From Dacryopinax spathularia (Eukaryota; Basidiomycota; Dacrymycetes; Dacrymycetales; Dacrymycetaceae), in assembly GCA_037974965.1 (NCBI GenBank), contig JBBPFI010000013.1, forward strand, positions 496,001-560,000: 64,000 nt of DNA. Reading direction: 5' to 3'. Below are positions 22,268 to 34,253 of this stretch, piece by piece. How positions within the stretch are numbered: position 1 is the first letter of the stretch; the number at the start of each line of letters is the position of its first letter. The position numbers and the translations under genes were made by a program. The notes under the pieces are model-generated. The model was not told the origin of the DNA. It saw only the letters and a program-made list of their open reading frames with translations, and made no database searches.

Positions 22268-22664
22268 TATCGCTGATGGAGACGGTACAAGACGAGGTAG
22301 AGAGCGGGCTGGCCAGAGGAGGAGGAGGAGATGGGTTCAGGGACGCAGACAAAATTCGGCACTGCCACTCGAAAGAAGCGCCCATCTGAAGCATGCGGTT
22401 CTCTGCGCGTCTATCAGCTGAACCTGTCATTGTCGACTGCTTCTCTTCGACCATGACGTCCCCAACCTCGCTTCGACATCGACAGAATGAATGGAAGATA
22501 ATTATAACCCACTATGGAGTGGGAAACGAAGCTGCGGTTTTGTGGAGATGATCTGTGCCGCAGTTGCACGTTCGCTGCTTGCGTTCCATAAATATCTGGA
22601 GAGAATGAACGCTATAACTGAACGCGGCGCCCTCCAACTAAGGATCTGTAGAACTTGAAGGATC
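22268..22664. promoter_or_regulatory. Divergent promoter region, SSF1 and amidohydrolase
   Basis: 397 nt between two head-to-head starts. The last 150 nt before the amidohydrolase are AT-richer. No specific motif was assigned. Confidence 0.4.
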
Positions 22665-24338
22665 ATGCTCATCCTCACTTCCCGCCTGTTTGACCCGGAG
22701 TACACCTACCCCGCAAAATGTCTTCTCACTGATCGGACGCTCGTGGTGGATGTCCCGACGGGTCTGATCGCTGATGTACGGGCTACGACAGCTGACGACC
22801 TCGCTCTCCTAGAGAACCAGGGGGAGAAGGCTTGCGATGGGGAGGAGATGCTAGACCTGAGAGGGCTGACTGTCCTTCCAGGGCTGGTGGACGCACATGT
22901 GCACTGTACGTTCTTTCTTCCCTCCACCTCCGCCTACCGCCGTGGACTGATGTGAACTGCCAGTCTTCATGCATTCATGGAAAGAAGCAAGCTGGACAGA
23001 TCAAGTCACCAAAGAGCCTCTCGCAGAACGGACAATCCGAGCAGTAAACCACGCCCGAGCGACCTTAATGGCCGGGTATACGACCGTGCGGTCCGTCCTT
23101 TCCCCTCTGCTGCACCTCCGCAACACCACTGACGGAGAGCGCAGGGATCTAGGAACGGAAGGAGCGGAAGACGCCGACTTGAGTATACGGAAGTGTATTG
23201 CCCTTGGACTTATCCCGGGCCCGAGATATTTCTGCGTAACGCGGGCGATAGTCAGTACTGGCTCGTATGGTGTGTCTATACTCCTTTACTGTGAAGACGA
23301 ATCGTGCTGATGGATGGGCGGCGGGATATTGCAGGGCCTAAGACGGAGCGGAGACCGAGTACGAACGATGTTGATGGTGCTGTTGGTGCTGAGGCTGCTG
23401 ATGGGCCTGATGAGTGTAGGAAGGCGGTGAGGCGCCAGGTTGGCGCTGGGGCAGATTGGATAAAGGTGCGTCCCGCTCTGCTCCCTGCCCTCTGGCACTG
23501 TATCTCCTCCTTCCGGTCTAGACTGAACATAAGCTGATGTCATTTCTGCTCTATGCAGATCTACGCCGACTACTCCTTCCGCGCCCGTCTCCTCCATGTC
23601 GACCTGTACAAAGCCGAATCCAACTTCCCCCTCTTCCTGCCCGACGAGCTCTCCACGCTCATCACCACCGCCCACTCGCTCGGCGTCAAGGTCGCCGCGC
23701 ACGCCTCGATGGCCACATCAATCAAGACCGTCGCCGACCTCGGGGTCGACAGCGTCGAACATGGCCCCGAGGGCGATTTAGCGGGCTTGCAAGCAATGGC
23801 CAAGAACGGCACCACGTGGGTTCCTACGCTTTCCGTGTTCTACCTCACGAACCTGCATGGCCGGTGGGAGAGACTGCAGGCGCTGTTCAGGGCGGGTATG
23901 AAGGTTAAGGGGCTTAAGATCGCCGCGGGGGGGGATACGGGCGTGATGGCGCACGGGGAGAACGCGCTCGAGCTCAAGCTGATGCACGAGTCCGGCATGC
24001 CGTGGCAAGCGGTCCTCCGGTCCGCGACAAAAGTATCGGGGGAGCTGGTCGTCGGTCCCGAATGGGCCGAAGGATCCCAAGGGAGAGCGGAGAAGCTAGC
24101 GGAGCTCGTCAAGCTCGCCCGGTCGACGGAGGAGGGCAAGGAGAGCAGGAGACCGGGGCAGAATGCGGTTCCTCTTGGGTTGCTGAAGGCGGGGTATGCG
24201 GCGGATTTGATCGCTATCGCTGCGGGGGAGAAGGAGTTGGAGACGGATTTTGCGCGGGAGATTAGGGGGGAGAAGGTGAGGTGGGTCGTGAAGGGTGGGA
24301 AGGTGTACAAGAGGGACGGGGTGCCTGTACTATCCTAA
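22665..24338 (+). CDS. Metal-dependent amidohydrolase
   Basis: Exons 22665-22905, 22964-23269, 23335-23465 and 23559-24338 give 485 residues. Metal ligands of the amidohydrolase TIM barrel are visible: LPGLVDAHVH near the N-terminus, a His in VAAHASMATS, SVEHGPEGD, and AAGGDTGVMAHGEN carrying the late Asp. TRAIVSTGSYGGPK at the exon 2/3 junction matches the imidazolonepropionase/prolidase-like branch often annotated only as amidohydrolase in fungi. The C-terminus GYAADLIAI with VVKGGKVYKRDG is the usual small beta sandwich that flanks the barrel. No signal peptide is seen, so it should be cytosolic. The substrate cannot be told from sequence. Confidence 0.88.
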
Positions 24339-24827
24339 GAAGCGCGCGCAGCGCTGACCGGGGTTGTTTGGGCGTCTGGTGGTTCTCGTCTTCCAACATT
24401 CGAATCTGTGTACATGTCAAACTTTGTACTTTTCTATGTCTTACAAAGCGCGCTTCTCCCGAGTTTCCGGCTCGAGAAAAGCCAAATGTTGGAGGTCGCC
24501 ATATGCACCTTTTCGCCCGCAATGTCCAAAAGGGGCAAAGGAAGGTCCCCAGGTTCGCCCTCCGCGCTTTCCCCGCGTCCTTCTTTCCCCCCGCGACGAT
24601 GCCACAATGTTCGACCGCCTATACATAGTATACAGACTCCGGCGCTGGACAGCAGTCAGAAGGTCCTCGTGACTTTGTTCGCGGGGATGGAGAATATATT
24701 CTGCTGGGTGCGGGGGTGTGGGGGTTCGGGGTAATGCGGTGACGAGGTCGGTGTATAAGACCTTGGTGGGGGAACGGCTCGCACCGCTGGCGAGAGCTTC
24801 GGACTGGACCAAGGCTGGACTGGCAAG
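24339..24827. other. Intergenic region upstream of carboxylesterase 1
   Basis: About 490 nt between the amidohydrolase and the first carboxylesterase, with no gene seen. A TATAA element lies at 24754-24758. Confidence 0.5.
24754..24758 (+). promoter_or_regulatory. Candidate TATA box, carboxylesterase 1
   Basis: TATAA 70 nt upstream of the carboxylesterase 1 ATG (24828), a normal distance for a fungal core promoter. Position only; no initiator was identified. Confidence 0.4.
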
Positions 24828-27210
24828 ATGCAGCTGCTCGTCATTGCTGGTTGGTCGCTCGCTGCCCTCTCATCTGCGCTGGTGCGGGCAGCGCCGTCCC
24901 CCAGCTCGCTGGGGAGCGACATCACGCTTCTCTTCCAGAACGACCTGAACTGTGCGTCCCCATACCTCCCTTACATGAACCTAAGGCTAACGAATAAGCA
25001 GGGACGAACTACGCCTCCCACTCCTCCGCGCTCCTCCTCTCCACCCCCGTGAATAGCAGCACCGCCATCTCCGCCTGCGAGTCGCTCTCCGAATACCTCA
25101 TCTCACCCTCCAACCCCAATTTCGCAACGGACCTAACCCACCAACTCGCCTACCTTGCCTATACGGGCCAGCACTCCTTCCTCCAGCGGCATTGGGTCGC
25201 TCCCCGGGAGGATGGGACCTGCCAGGCTGTAGGGGCGTTCGGGACGGTCGTAGCTGCTGACTGTAGCGAGAGACTGCCCGCTCTGTGCTCGCAGACCGCG
25301 AGCTGGGTTATAACGGGTGAAGGGACGGTGCCGGCGAAATGGGACATGTTCCCGCCCGTGGAGAGCAAGTACGAAGTTGGCGTTCAGAGCGGGAACTTGA
25401 GCATTACGGGGTGCGTCCCTCCTCTCTCCCCACCATCTCCACAGCGCAGCAGGCTAATATCCTCGGTGCGTTAGGACGCGAGACCAACTCTCATTCCGTT
25501 TCCTCGGCGTACCCTACGCAAACCCTCCCGAGCGATTCGAGTACTCGACCGTCTACACCGGCCCCTCCGACATAAACGCCACATCCTACCAATCCCAATG
25601 CACCCAAGTAGGCGGTATGGGCAACGGGAGCGAGAACTGTCTTTTCCTGAACATCTGGACTCCCTACCTGCCCTCCTCGCCCTCTCCGCCGACGAAGGCG
25701 CTCAAGCCGGTGCTGCTGTGGATCCATGGTGGTGCTTTCTTGAATGGCATGTCCTCTGATCCGACGTTCGATGGTGGTGCTCTTGCGAGTCGGGGGGACG
25801 TGGTCGTGGTGACGATCAACTATCGTCTCTCAACCCTTGGGTTCCTGGCCTTACCGGACGGGAAGACGAACGGCTCGTACGGCGTAGCGGACGCAGTGAC
25901 GGCACTGCAATGGGTTCAGCAACACATCTCCGCCTTCGGTGGTGATCCCGCACGAGTGACGATCAGCGGGCAAAGCGCGGGCGCAGCAGCAGTCCGTGTC
26001 CTGCTGGGCAGCCCACCTGCCGACGGGCTGTTCGCGGGCGCCATTCTGCAGAGCGACCCTGTCGGGACTGGACAGAGTGCACCGTGGACGTATTATAGCA
26101 CTGTGGAGGAGGCGTACGATTCTACTACTAAGGATATCCTCGCGCTTACGGGGTGTAACGCCACGAATGACCTGGAGCAGCAGCTGAGCTGCTTGAAGGC
26201 GTATGATCCGCTGCAGCTTGTAAACCTTACTACGGTGGCCAAGTGAGTGTGCATATATGCTTCATGCGAGGCAGTTGGCTGACATGACCGTAGTGCACCG
26301 ACGGTTGACGGCACGTATGTGACTACGACGGAGCTGCCACTTACTGGGAGCGGGCCGCTGGCGAAGGTTAACGTCATGATCGGCAATATGAGGGATGATG
26401 GTGCTGCCCTGATTGGATATCCGAAGACCGGAGAGAGCCTGTTCGACGCGACCGTAGCTGCTAGCGGGTATGTCCGCGATCCATCGTGGGAACAAAGGTA
26501 ATCTAACATGTTTTCAGGTACTCGAACGCCTCCGTCCAGGCCTTACTCGATACGGGCCTTTTCCCTGTCCCGACGGGACCGAACAGCACCCTCGACATCT
26601 TCAATGTCACAGCACGCATCGCGACTGACTTCACATTCCGCTGCTTGTCCGAGGCGACAGCCGTATCGGCGTTGAATCACAGCTTGTTTAAGAGCCTGTG
26701 GTACTACCAATTCGAGCGGAGTTATCAACTGAATTGGTGGAGTCCGAACTTCCCCGTTTGTACGCCGCCAGTCACCGCGCAGTTCCCGAACGGCGATCCA
26801 AGTCAGGAGTATTTTCAGTAAGCATCGCATCATCTCATTCGTCCTGTTCGAACAGGCATGCTGAGAGAGTAATCAGCTGCCATTCTGGGGATCTTTACCT
26901 CGTGTTCGGATCCCTGAACCGAGCCGCCCTGCCTTACCGGGACGAGAACGACCTGCCCTTCGCGCAAGCCGTGCTCGACCGCTGGGCATCCTTCATCCGC
27001 TCGTACAACCCCAACCCCAACCCGGCATACCTCACCGTGCGCGGCTATACAAACACGTACAACACGCTTGTCCAATCCGGCGTATGGAAGCCGGTGGGCG
27101 CAGTAGAGGGTGCAGAAATCAGAGTGCTGAGCGTGCCGGAGAGTAGCAAGCCGTGGCAGGAAGTTCAAGCCTGTCAGGCGCTTAACCTCAGCTTGTCCAC
27201 TTTCGGATAG
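24828..27210 (+). CDS. Secreted type-B carboxylesterase 1
   Basis: Exons 24828-24951, 25002-25410, 25475-26242, 26294-26467, 26518-26817 and 26877-27210 give 702 residues. A signal peptide (MQLLVIAGWSLAALSSALVRA) opens the protein. Residues about 25-175 form a Cys-containing, N-glycosylation-rich extension not found in ordinary esterases. The alpha/beta-hydrolase part follows: FRFLGVPYANPPERF, oxyanion WIHGGAF (residues about 262-264), nucleophile elbow SGQSAGAAA with Ser near 345, and the His in CHSGDLYLVFG. Family members hydrolyse carboxylic esters such as lipids or esterified plant phenolics; the real substrate is unknown. It is the upstream copy of a tandem pair with carboxylesterase 2. 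It has one intron more, at 26818-26876, just before the catalytic His. Confidence 0.93.
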
Positions 27211-27668
27211 GCATTCCCGGGCTAGGCAGTAATGGATTCCCACGTTGATGGTTAAATATAGCAAATATCGAAGTTATCGGCGATTACCGCTTGCTTGGTG
27301 CTTCTAAAACCGAATATCGATCGGCGATTGGGGAATGACGTCTTCCCTTCTACCCCCTGCATACAGTTGCGGGTTCACTTGCTTTGCTTCTTTTGGAACA
27401 CCGTTGATGACCAGTCGGCCATTCACAGCTTTGTCACTCAACATCTACAATCATGTTGCGAAACAGATTGTTCCTGTGCGGAAGGCGGAGGCGCTCTTAT
27501 TGACCCACCGGAATGTGTTCTAGTGGATCTTAGCCGGAAATCAACTGCCGGCTCTTAAATTTGTGCGATGATGAGACGACCGCCTTCTGGGGTTCACGCC
27601 TCTCTGATTTCTCAGGGCTTATATAACCTGAACATGGCACCCTCCGAATCCTGCATACTTGCAGGACG
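27211..27668. other. Spacer between tandem carboxylesterases
   Basis: About 460 nt with no supported gene; it contains the promoter of the second copy. Confidence 0.5.
27620..27626 (+). promoter_or_regulatory. Candidate TATA box, carboxylesterase 2
   Basis: TATATAA 43 nt before the ATG at 27669, a good match in sequence and position to a core TATA element. Confidence 0.55.
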
Positions 27669-29969
27669 ATGGCGCCTCTACTTCTTGCCGCTGTCTTTGG
27701 CGCGCTCCTCAAGGTGACATCTGCTGCCGTCAGCCCTTCGGCGCTCGGGACGGACTTGACGGTCCTCTTCCAAAACGACTTGAACTGTAAGCCTTTGGCA
27801 AGCCGCCGACGATAGGTCTTAGCTCACCTTTATACCAGGGACGACGTTCGCAGACCATCAGGCTGCTATCCTGCTGTCCACTCCGCTGAACGCAAGTGAT
27901 GCCGTAGCGGCTTGTGCAGCACTCAACGAGACTCTGCTCTGGCCCCACTCGCCCTCTTTCACTTCCGACTTCAAAACCTTGCTCCAATATGAATATGAAG
28001 AGCGTAGGGACGGTATATCGAAAAGGCAACTGTATTGGTCGTCAGCTGTGAACGGCAGCGTTGTCGCACTCAAGGCGACACGCGAGACCGAGGCAGTTAG
28101 CAAAAGCAAGAAGCTGCCTGTGCTTTGCGCGGACTCGGCGGGGTTTACTTCCACTGCAAATGGTACTCTGCCCACTCAATGGGAGTTCAACCCCCCGTCC
28201 AATAAAAACTGGCAAGTGCAAGTAGCAAGCGAAAACTTGACCTTCGTCGGGTACGTATACGACTACAGCTTCCCGCGACCTACGTCTGACAGGACCGTAG
28301 TACTCGGGACGAGCTGTCATTCCGTTTCCTTGGCGTACCGTATGTCAACCCGCCAGAACGCTTTGCCTATTCTACGCCCTACATCGGGCCCAGCGAAATT
28401 GATGCGACTGCCTATCGCCCAAATTGTCTCCAAGTTAGCCCTTTTGCAACCGGGTCTGAGGACTGCCTGTACCTGAACATCTTTACACCTTACCTACCAT
28501 CCGACCCTCCGACGTCCACGAAACTGAGGCCGGTTTTGTTCTGGATCCATGGAGGCTCTTACCTCGAAGGCACGGGCAACGATCCCACTTTCGACGGCGG
28601 TAGTCTTGCTTCTCGCGGTGACATCGTGGTCGTTGCGATCAACTATCGTCTGTCGACGCTCGGCTTCTTGTCTCTTCCAGATGGGCATACGAACGGAAGC
28701 TTCGGTATTGGAGACATGGTCAATGGTCTGAAGTGGGTTCAGCAGCACATTAGGGCATTTGGTGGCGACCCCTCGCGAGTGACGCTCGCAGGGCAGAGTG
28801 TGGGAGCGACCAGCGTCCGCGTCATTCTTGGCAGTCCACCCGCCGCTGGGACTTTCCAGGCTGCTCTCCTTATGAGCGACCCGGCTGGCGGTAGTCTTGC
28901 TTCAGCCTGGACAACATATGATACAATACAAGAGGCGTACGAGAGCGTGACTGTGCCTATCTTGGCTGCGACTGGATGCAACAGCACGACGAACTTTGCA
29001 TCCCAGCTAAGCTGTTTGAAGGCGATCGATCCTCTGACGCTTATCAACCTCACTGCCGTTGCTTCGTGAGTCTGTTACACACGGCCGCCATCTCTGAACT
29101 GACTATAATCTAGTGCTCCGGTGGTTGACGGATTTTATGTACCAACCGACCAGCTCCATCTTGACGGCAGTGCTTATGCGGCCAAGGTTCCAGTTTTGAT
29201 GGGGCAGATGAAGGATGATGCCGCGGCTGCCCTGGTTCCGCAGCCGCCGAATGACACCCTCGCTCAATACGTCCAGTCCAGTTGGGGGTGAGTCATTCTG
29301 TCCTCCAGCGATTCCCTCGTTAACTAGAAGTTCAGTCTCGATCCAGCCACCATTCAAGATATCCTTGGGAGCAACCTTTTCCCCGAGCCAACTGGAAGCA
29401 ACACCACCTTAGACATATACAACACGACCACCCTCATCGGGACCGACATAATCTTCCGCTGCTTCGACCAAGCGACCGTCTTCGCAGGCCGGCAGAACAA
29501 CATCTTTCCCAAAGCATGGTACTACGAGTTCCAGCGGTCCTATCAGCTGAACTGGTTCAATCCCGTCCCACCGCTGTGCACTCCACCTATCACGGCAGAC
29601 TTCCCGCTAGGCGACCCGAACATGGAGTACTTCAAGTGTCACGAGGGCGAGCTGTACTACACGTTCGGCACGCTTGGGCGGGCAGCACTTCCGTTTAGGG
29701 ATGCGAACGACCTGCTATTTTCGCAGCAGATGCTGGATCGCTGGTCGTCCTTCGTGAGGACACATGACCCGAACCCTGATCCGGAGTATTTGAAGGTCAG
29801 GGGGTATGAGACAACACTGGAGGTGTTCAAGAAACAGGGTAAATGGGCTCCAGTGGGGGAGAGCAACAATACGGATGTGAGACTGCTGAATGTGCCGGAG
29901 AGCGCGAAGCCGTGGCAGGACTTGTCGCAGTGCACGCTGCTCAACATGAGCCTCACAACCTTCGTCTGA
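27669..29969 (+). CDS. Secreted type-B carboxylesterase 2
   Basis: Exons 27669-27786, 27839-28250, 28301-29065, 29114-29287 and 29336-29969 give 700 residues. A signal peptide (MAPLLLAAVFGALLKVTSAA) and the same N-terminal extension as copy 1 are present, though several Cys differ. Catalytic landmarks are FRFLGVPYVNPPERF, WIHGGSYLEG, GQSVGATSVR with Ser near residue 343, and KCHEGELYYTFG for the His. The first four introns lie at the same places and phases as in copy 1, and the fourth exon is 174 nt in both; the fifth intron is absent. Many Asn-X-Ser/Thr sites fit a secreted glycoprotein. It arose by tandem duplication with copy 1. Confidence 0.93.
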
Positions 29970-30212
29970 AGCAGCTTCATGTATCCATATTCGCAATAAA
30001 GTATCTTCTGTTCGCAATTATTCTTGACGGTCGCGTTGGATGTAATCGTTGTTCGGTGAGACGCACGTCGCCTTCTTCATGTTCACCTCGAAAAGCCTCC
30101 GATGCTTCTCCTTAGTGGCGGTGCAGTAGCTTGCGCGTTCCCAATCGTCGTGTATGCGTACCCCGTACCCACCTGCACGTCCGCACCCTCTGCCTCACCA
30201 ACCAAAGCAACA

Positions 30213-31343
30213 ATGGACCACTTCCCTCTCTCCTGGGGCCGCCCTGTCAGTCTCTATACTATAGCCGTTGTGAGAGAAAGCTGACAGTGCAACAGAGAAA
30301 TGAAGCTGTCGACCTGTACTCCACCTACCCCGTGAATGAGCGACAGAGACATGGGCCGAGGAATGACGCGTTCGCTGAGGGGGTGCAACATACACAGTGC
30401 GGTATACTTCATTAACTCGATGAGGCGTGAGCTCATGGCGGCTCCAGGCAACCGATTGTGACTGGTACTTCCGTACTGGCGATCCGGTACAAGGACGGGA
30501 TTATGATGGCTGCTGACTGCCTTGGTGCGCCTCATTCGATGAAGTACAGGCTGGCGTCAGTGGGGCTGACAGGAGTTGACAGGCTCGTACGGCTCCATGG
30601 CGCGGTTCAAGGACGTCTCCCGTTTGCACGCAGTAGGGCAGTACACGCTCATCGGCGCAGGCGGCGACCTCTCAGACTACCAATACCTGCAACACATCCT
30701 CAACAGCCTGATGTGCGTCCTTCTTCCATCCCAACTTACTCTGTAGCATACTGAGTATAGAATTCAGGATCGATGAGTACACGGCTGATGATGGACACAA
30801 GCTGGGGCCGGACGAGATTTATCATTATCTTTCGCAGGTCATGTATGCTCGCAGGAGCAAGATGGACCCTCTGTGGAACACGCTCCTTGTTGGCGGGTTT
30901 AAGGATGGGAAGTCGTACGTGCCTTCCGCCTCCGACTCGCTCTAGCGATGGTATGCTGATCGCAGGGACAGATTCATTGGCTATGTGGATTTACTTGGTG
31001 TAACCTACACCGCTTCGACGCTCGCAACCGGCTATGGCGCGTACATTGCTCTGCCATTGCTCAGGAAAGCGGTCGAAGGGAGGGAGCACGAGCTGACAGA
31101 AGAAGAAGCACGGGCAATCATCACCGAGTGCATGAAAGTGCTGTTCTACCGGGACGCTCGTTCACTGAATAAGGTGCGGACTCGGTCTAACTCGCCTCAT
31201 GATTTGCGACTGAGAAAGACCGCGCTTAGTTCCAAATCGCTACTGTGACGGAGAGGGGAGTCGAGATTGGAGATGCGATCTCTGCCCAGACGGAGTGGAG
31301 TTTTGCGGAGAAGCTGTCGAGCTTTGGGCCGAAGGCGTCGTGA
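30213..31343 (+). CDS. PRE4: 20S proteasome beta-7 subunit
   Basis: Exons 30213-30245, 30296-30396, 30448-30524, 30583-30712, 30768-30914, 30966-31173 and 31230-31343 give 269 residues. MDHFPLSWGRP is the typical beta-7 start; HTQQPIVTGTSVLAI is the propeptide cleavage region, followed by DGIMMAADCLGSYGSMARF, GAGGDLSDYQYLQ and DLLGVTYTASTLATGYGAYIALPLL. The residue at the mature N-terminus is not a catalytic Thr in this subunit, so it is structural; its C-terminal arm clamps the two half-proteasomes in yeast. Exon 1 is only 33 nt. Confidence 0.96.
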
Positions 31344-31978
31344 GACCTTGATGTAGCAGGATGTGGGCGAGAGTGAGCAATATACAATGTGCTACTGAGA
31401 AGCGGTTCGCATTGCTACAGGGGTTTGAAATTCTGTACTCATTTGGCGCGATACGGGCGGGACTGCGCCTAGATGCATGAAATGCCGATCTACATGCGTG
31501 GGTAGAGTGCCGTATCATTGCTGAGTACATGTGCCCAACCACTTTCTCTGTTAACTTTACGTGACTTCTTGCGTGGTCTACAACCTGGACCAGCGGTGGC
31601 TGACGCGTTCTCAACGTTCCGTAACCACGGCCGGAGACGCCGCCCAGTTTGGTGAAGGCAACAAGCGCCCTTCCGTAAGCACAGCCACCCCCATCGAGAG
31701 TGTGACGACATCCCTCGCCCGCCTCCCGCCCGACTTCCCCGCCTCCTCGCATTTCCCACTCGCACCAAAAGACGGCGTTGCGCATCTGCTCACCGCCAGC
31801 CGTCAACGTTCAGCCGCCCGTGGACCTATAATTTGAACGGAGGGGGCGAGCTCACGTGCACCCTTTTGGATCGGAACGACCACCTACCCACCACACACGC
31901 CGGCGCTCGGCTGAAACGCGTACTCGACCCTACCCCGCAAGCGCGTTCCTGCGCCGCTACCAAGAAAGAGACACCACG
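31344..31978. other. Intergenic region upstream of membrane protein gene
   Basis: About 635 nt between PRE4 and the multi-pass membrane protein gene. Short frames occur on both strands but none has domain or splice support. Confidence 0.5.
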
Positions 31979-33247
31979 ATGTCGCCCTCATTACTCGCTC
32001 AGCTTACGCTCCTCACTCCTACTCAACTACTTAATGTCCTAATTCTGGTCGTATACTTGCTTACTGTCGCTGCCTTGTTTGGCGCGATCGTCTACACTCT
32101 TCCGCGACCCAAGCCCGGAGATGAAAGGATGCTTGCACGGGGTGTGTTCGCCTTGGGCACAGTCGCGAGTGGTGCACATACGTGGTACTGTGCGTTCTCC
32201 CATTCTGCATCGCATCTCAGAGGTAAGGAGCTGACGAGTTGCTCAGACATGATCAAATTCCTGCAACACTCCTACTACGCACACCTTGCCGCCTACCCGC
32301 CAGCACTCGGCACGCCCACCCTAGTCCGCATCGCCGCCTGGCTCTCCAACACATCCCTATTCGACGAAGCATGGCGACACGTATTCTCCACCCCACTCAA
32401 CACCTGGTGGTCAGCCCACATCACCCTCTACGCTTTGCCCTGGACAACCTTCATCGTCGCCGAAGGCCAGCGTCACTCCATCCCTCATCTCTGGCTCTAT
32501 CCTATCCTCGGGCAGCTGATGGCCATGTCGACTGCCTCGGCTTTGTTCTTCCTTGCGCTCTTCTCTGCTCCAGCGCTGGATCCTCCGGTTCCACGACCGA
32601 GGTTGAGGCTGGAACAGTACCTCCCTATCCTTGGAGCAGTGTTCCCGGTGCTGTACACGCCGTACCTCATCCCAGAAGGATTCATGCCCAACCTCCTTCT
32701 CCTGCACAGTCTGCTACTCATCCCTTTCCTGCCAATCGAGAAGATCGCCTCTGCGCTCGGACTCCCCGCCCCAACCCCAGCAGAAGAAAGCAGCACCACC
32801 CTCGGCCCCAGCGCTGTCCTGTCGATCCTCGAGGCCACCTCTTTCCTCATTCGCTCCGGTACGATCCGCGCCCTGCCATCAGGAGGCTGGAGGGACGTCC
32901 ACGCGCTCTGGCAAGTCCTCCATTCCCACCCTGCTCAAGCGAGCATAGGCTGGGACGCGATGCACGTCTCTCTCCTTCTTATCCTCTACTCCCTCCTCCG
33001 TCGTGGAGCCTGGCCAACAAAAGCAGGCGCGTACGAGGCGCTCGGTGCTCTGGCCGGGATCTTGGCTGTTGGACCTGGGGTCGTGGCCCCGCTCGTGTTT
33101 AGGGGCGGTGTGAGGGATAGGAAGAGAAAGACGGTGAAGGGCAAGAATGGGGAGAAGTATGGACAGCTGCTGAAGGAGGAGATGCCGCTCGCGAGGAGGA
33201 CGAGGAGCGGGAGGATGTATAGTGATGTGGTTGTTGGGAAGAGCTGA
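31979..33247 (+). CDS. Multi-pass membrane protein, unknown family
   Basis: A single open frame of 422 residues from ATG 31979. Hydrophobic helices are visible at about residues 14-40 (LLNVLILVVYLLTVAALFGAI), 53-70, 145-160, 170-195 (PILGQLMAMSTASALFFLAL), 210-250 and 365-395, suggesting six to eight spans. The tail is basic (RDRKRKTVKGKNGEKYG). It is Trp- and Leu-rich with no recognised catalytic motif; a role in the endomembrane system is only a guess. A 24-nt segment at 32223-32246 begins GTAAG, contains CTGAC and ends CAG; it is in frame with no stop, so it could be translated or be an ultra-short intron (the protein would lose eight residues). Confidence 0.75.
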   Translation: MSPSLLAQLTLLTPTQLLNVLILVVYLLTVAALFGAIVYTLPRPKPGDERMLARGVFALGTVASGAHTWYCAFSHSASHLRGKELTSCSDMIKFLQHSYYAHLAAYPPALGTPTLVRIAAWLSNTSLFDEAWRHVFSTPLNTWWSAHITLYALPWTTFIVAEGQRHSIPHLWLYPILGQLMAMSTASALFFLALFSAPALDPPVPRPRLRLEQYLPILGAVFPVLYTPYLIPEGFMPNLLLLHSLLLIPFLPIEKIASALGLPAPTPAEESSTTLGPSAVLSILEATSFLIRSGTIRALPSGGWRDVHALWQVLHSHPAQASIGWDAMHVSLLLILYSLLRRGAWPTKAGAYEALGALAGILAVGPGVVAPLVFRGGVRDRKRKTVKGKNGEKYGQLLKEEMPLARRTRSGRMYSDVVVGKS

Positions 33248-34253
33248 GGGTTTCTGGAGTGGTTGGGGGAGACGAGTTGTCCCGCTCGTTGATTCGCGAC
33301 GCATGTCGAACGGTATCGTCGGCTGAGCAATCGTCCCGCTCCTATGCATCGGACAGTTTCATGGTTCTCTGTAGCGATCTCTTTCCTGTTGTATCATGCG
33401 CATCATCTAATAATGGCTATCTCCCTTCCGCTATTTCAGTCTGATTTGGTGCTGTCTGCACCTTTGGGCGGCGCGTGTCAGTACCAGCAATCTGGCATCA
33501 TGTCATAAAGGATAGCGATATGTAGCAGTTATCAAACGCTTCACACATATCGTCATTATCGTCCACTCAATCGTCCCATGCAAAACATCCAGACAACCCC
33601 AGAACACACGCGAATCCATCTTCCCATCTCTTCCCGCGCGCCACGCGGTTCCGAGGAAGAAACGAGAATCGGGGTGCTTTATGTGGAAATTTGCTGATCG
33701 GGATCCGTCAGGCGTTGGAGAATGGCGTGCGGATTGAGGCGGAGCGGGCGTGGTGGGCTGATAGAGGGGTTTGATGGGGGGAGGCGTCGCTGGCAGTTGG
33801 GATTGGGCAGAGAGAAGAGAACGGACAAGGGGTTGAGAGGAGGTAAGGTTTGGACAACAAAGGGGTTTTGAGTTGCTCAGAGAGAAAATGCCCCTCTGTG
33901 AGGGGCTGGGCTGACGTGGCAACCGTTGATAGGGAAGTGCCCCTCCTCAAGCAGGGACAGCTCACCAGACTTTAGGAGAGACTGGCTCGTACGAGGCAGT
34001 CGCGAGTGCGGTACCAGGGAGTAAGACATCTCCCATCCGAGCAGGGCGTAGACATTCATCCATAGCAACTAGCATACAAACAACCATTTGTCGTACATTC
34101 TCCCCGCCGCGTATCCGCCCTACCGAGCAGCACAGCGAGAGAGGCGCCCTAATCGTCGTGTGTGTCATGCCATGCGAGCCGGAGTGGAAGTGGATACATC
34201 ATTGAGTGAGTAAACGAGTGAAGAGATAAGGTCAACCGCAGCCAGAAGATGGA
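33248..34253. other. Region between membrane protein and SUMO genes; one doubtful ORF
   Basis: About 1 kb. A minus-strand frame at 33503-33922 (139 codons, Pro-rich start then IKHPDSRFFLGTAW) has fair codon use but no start context, domain or clean splice partner, so it is not called a gene. Nothing else is supported. Confidence 0.4.

Noticed and set aside
33503-33922. 139-codon minus-strand ORF
   Set aside because: Fair codon use but no upstream exon keeps frame and no family match.
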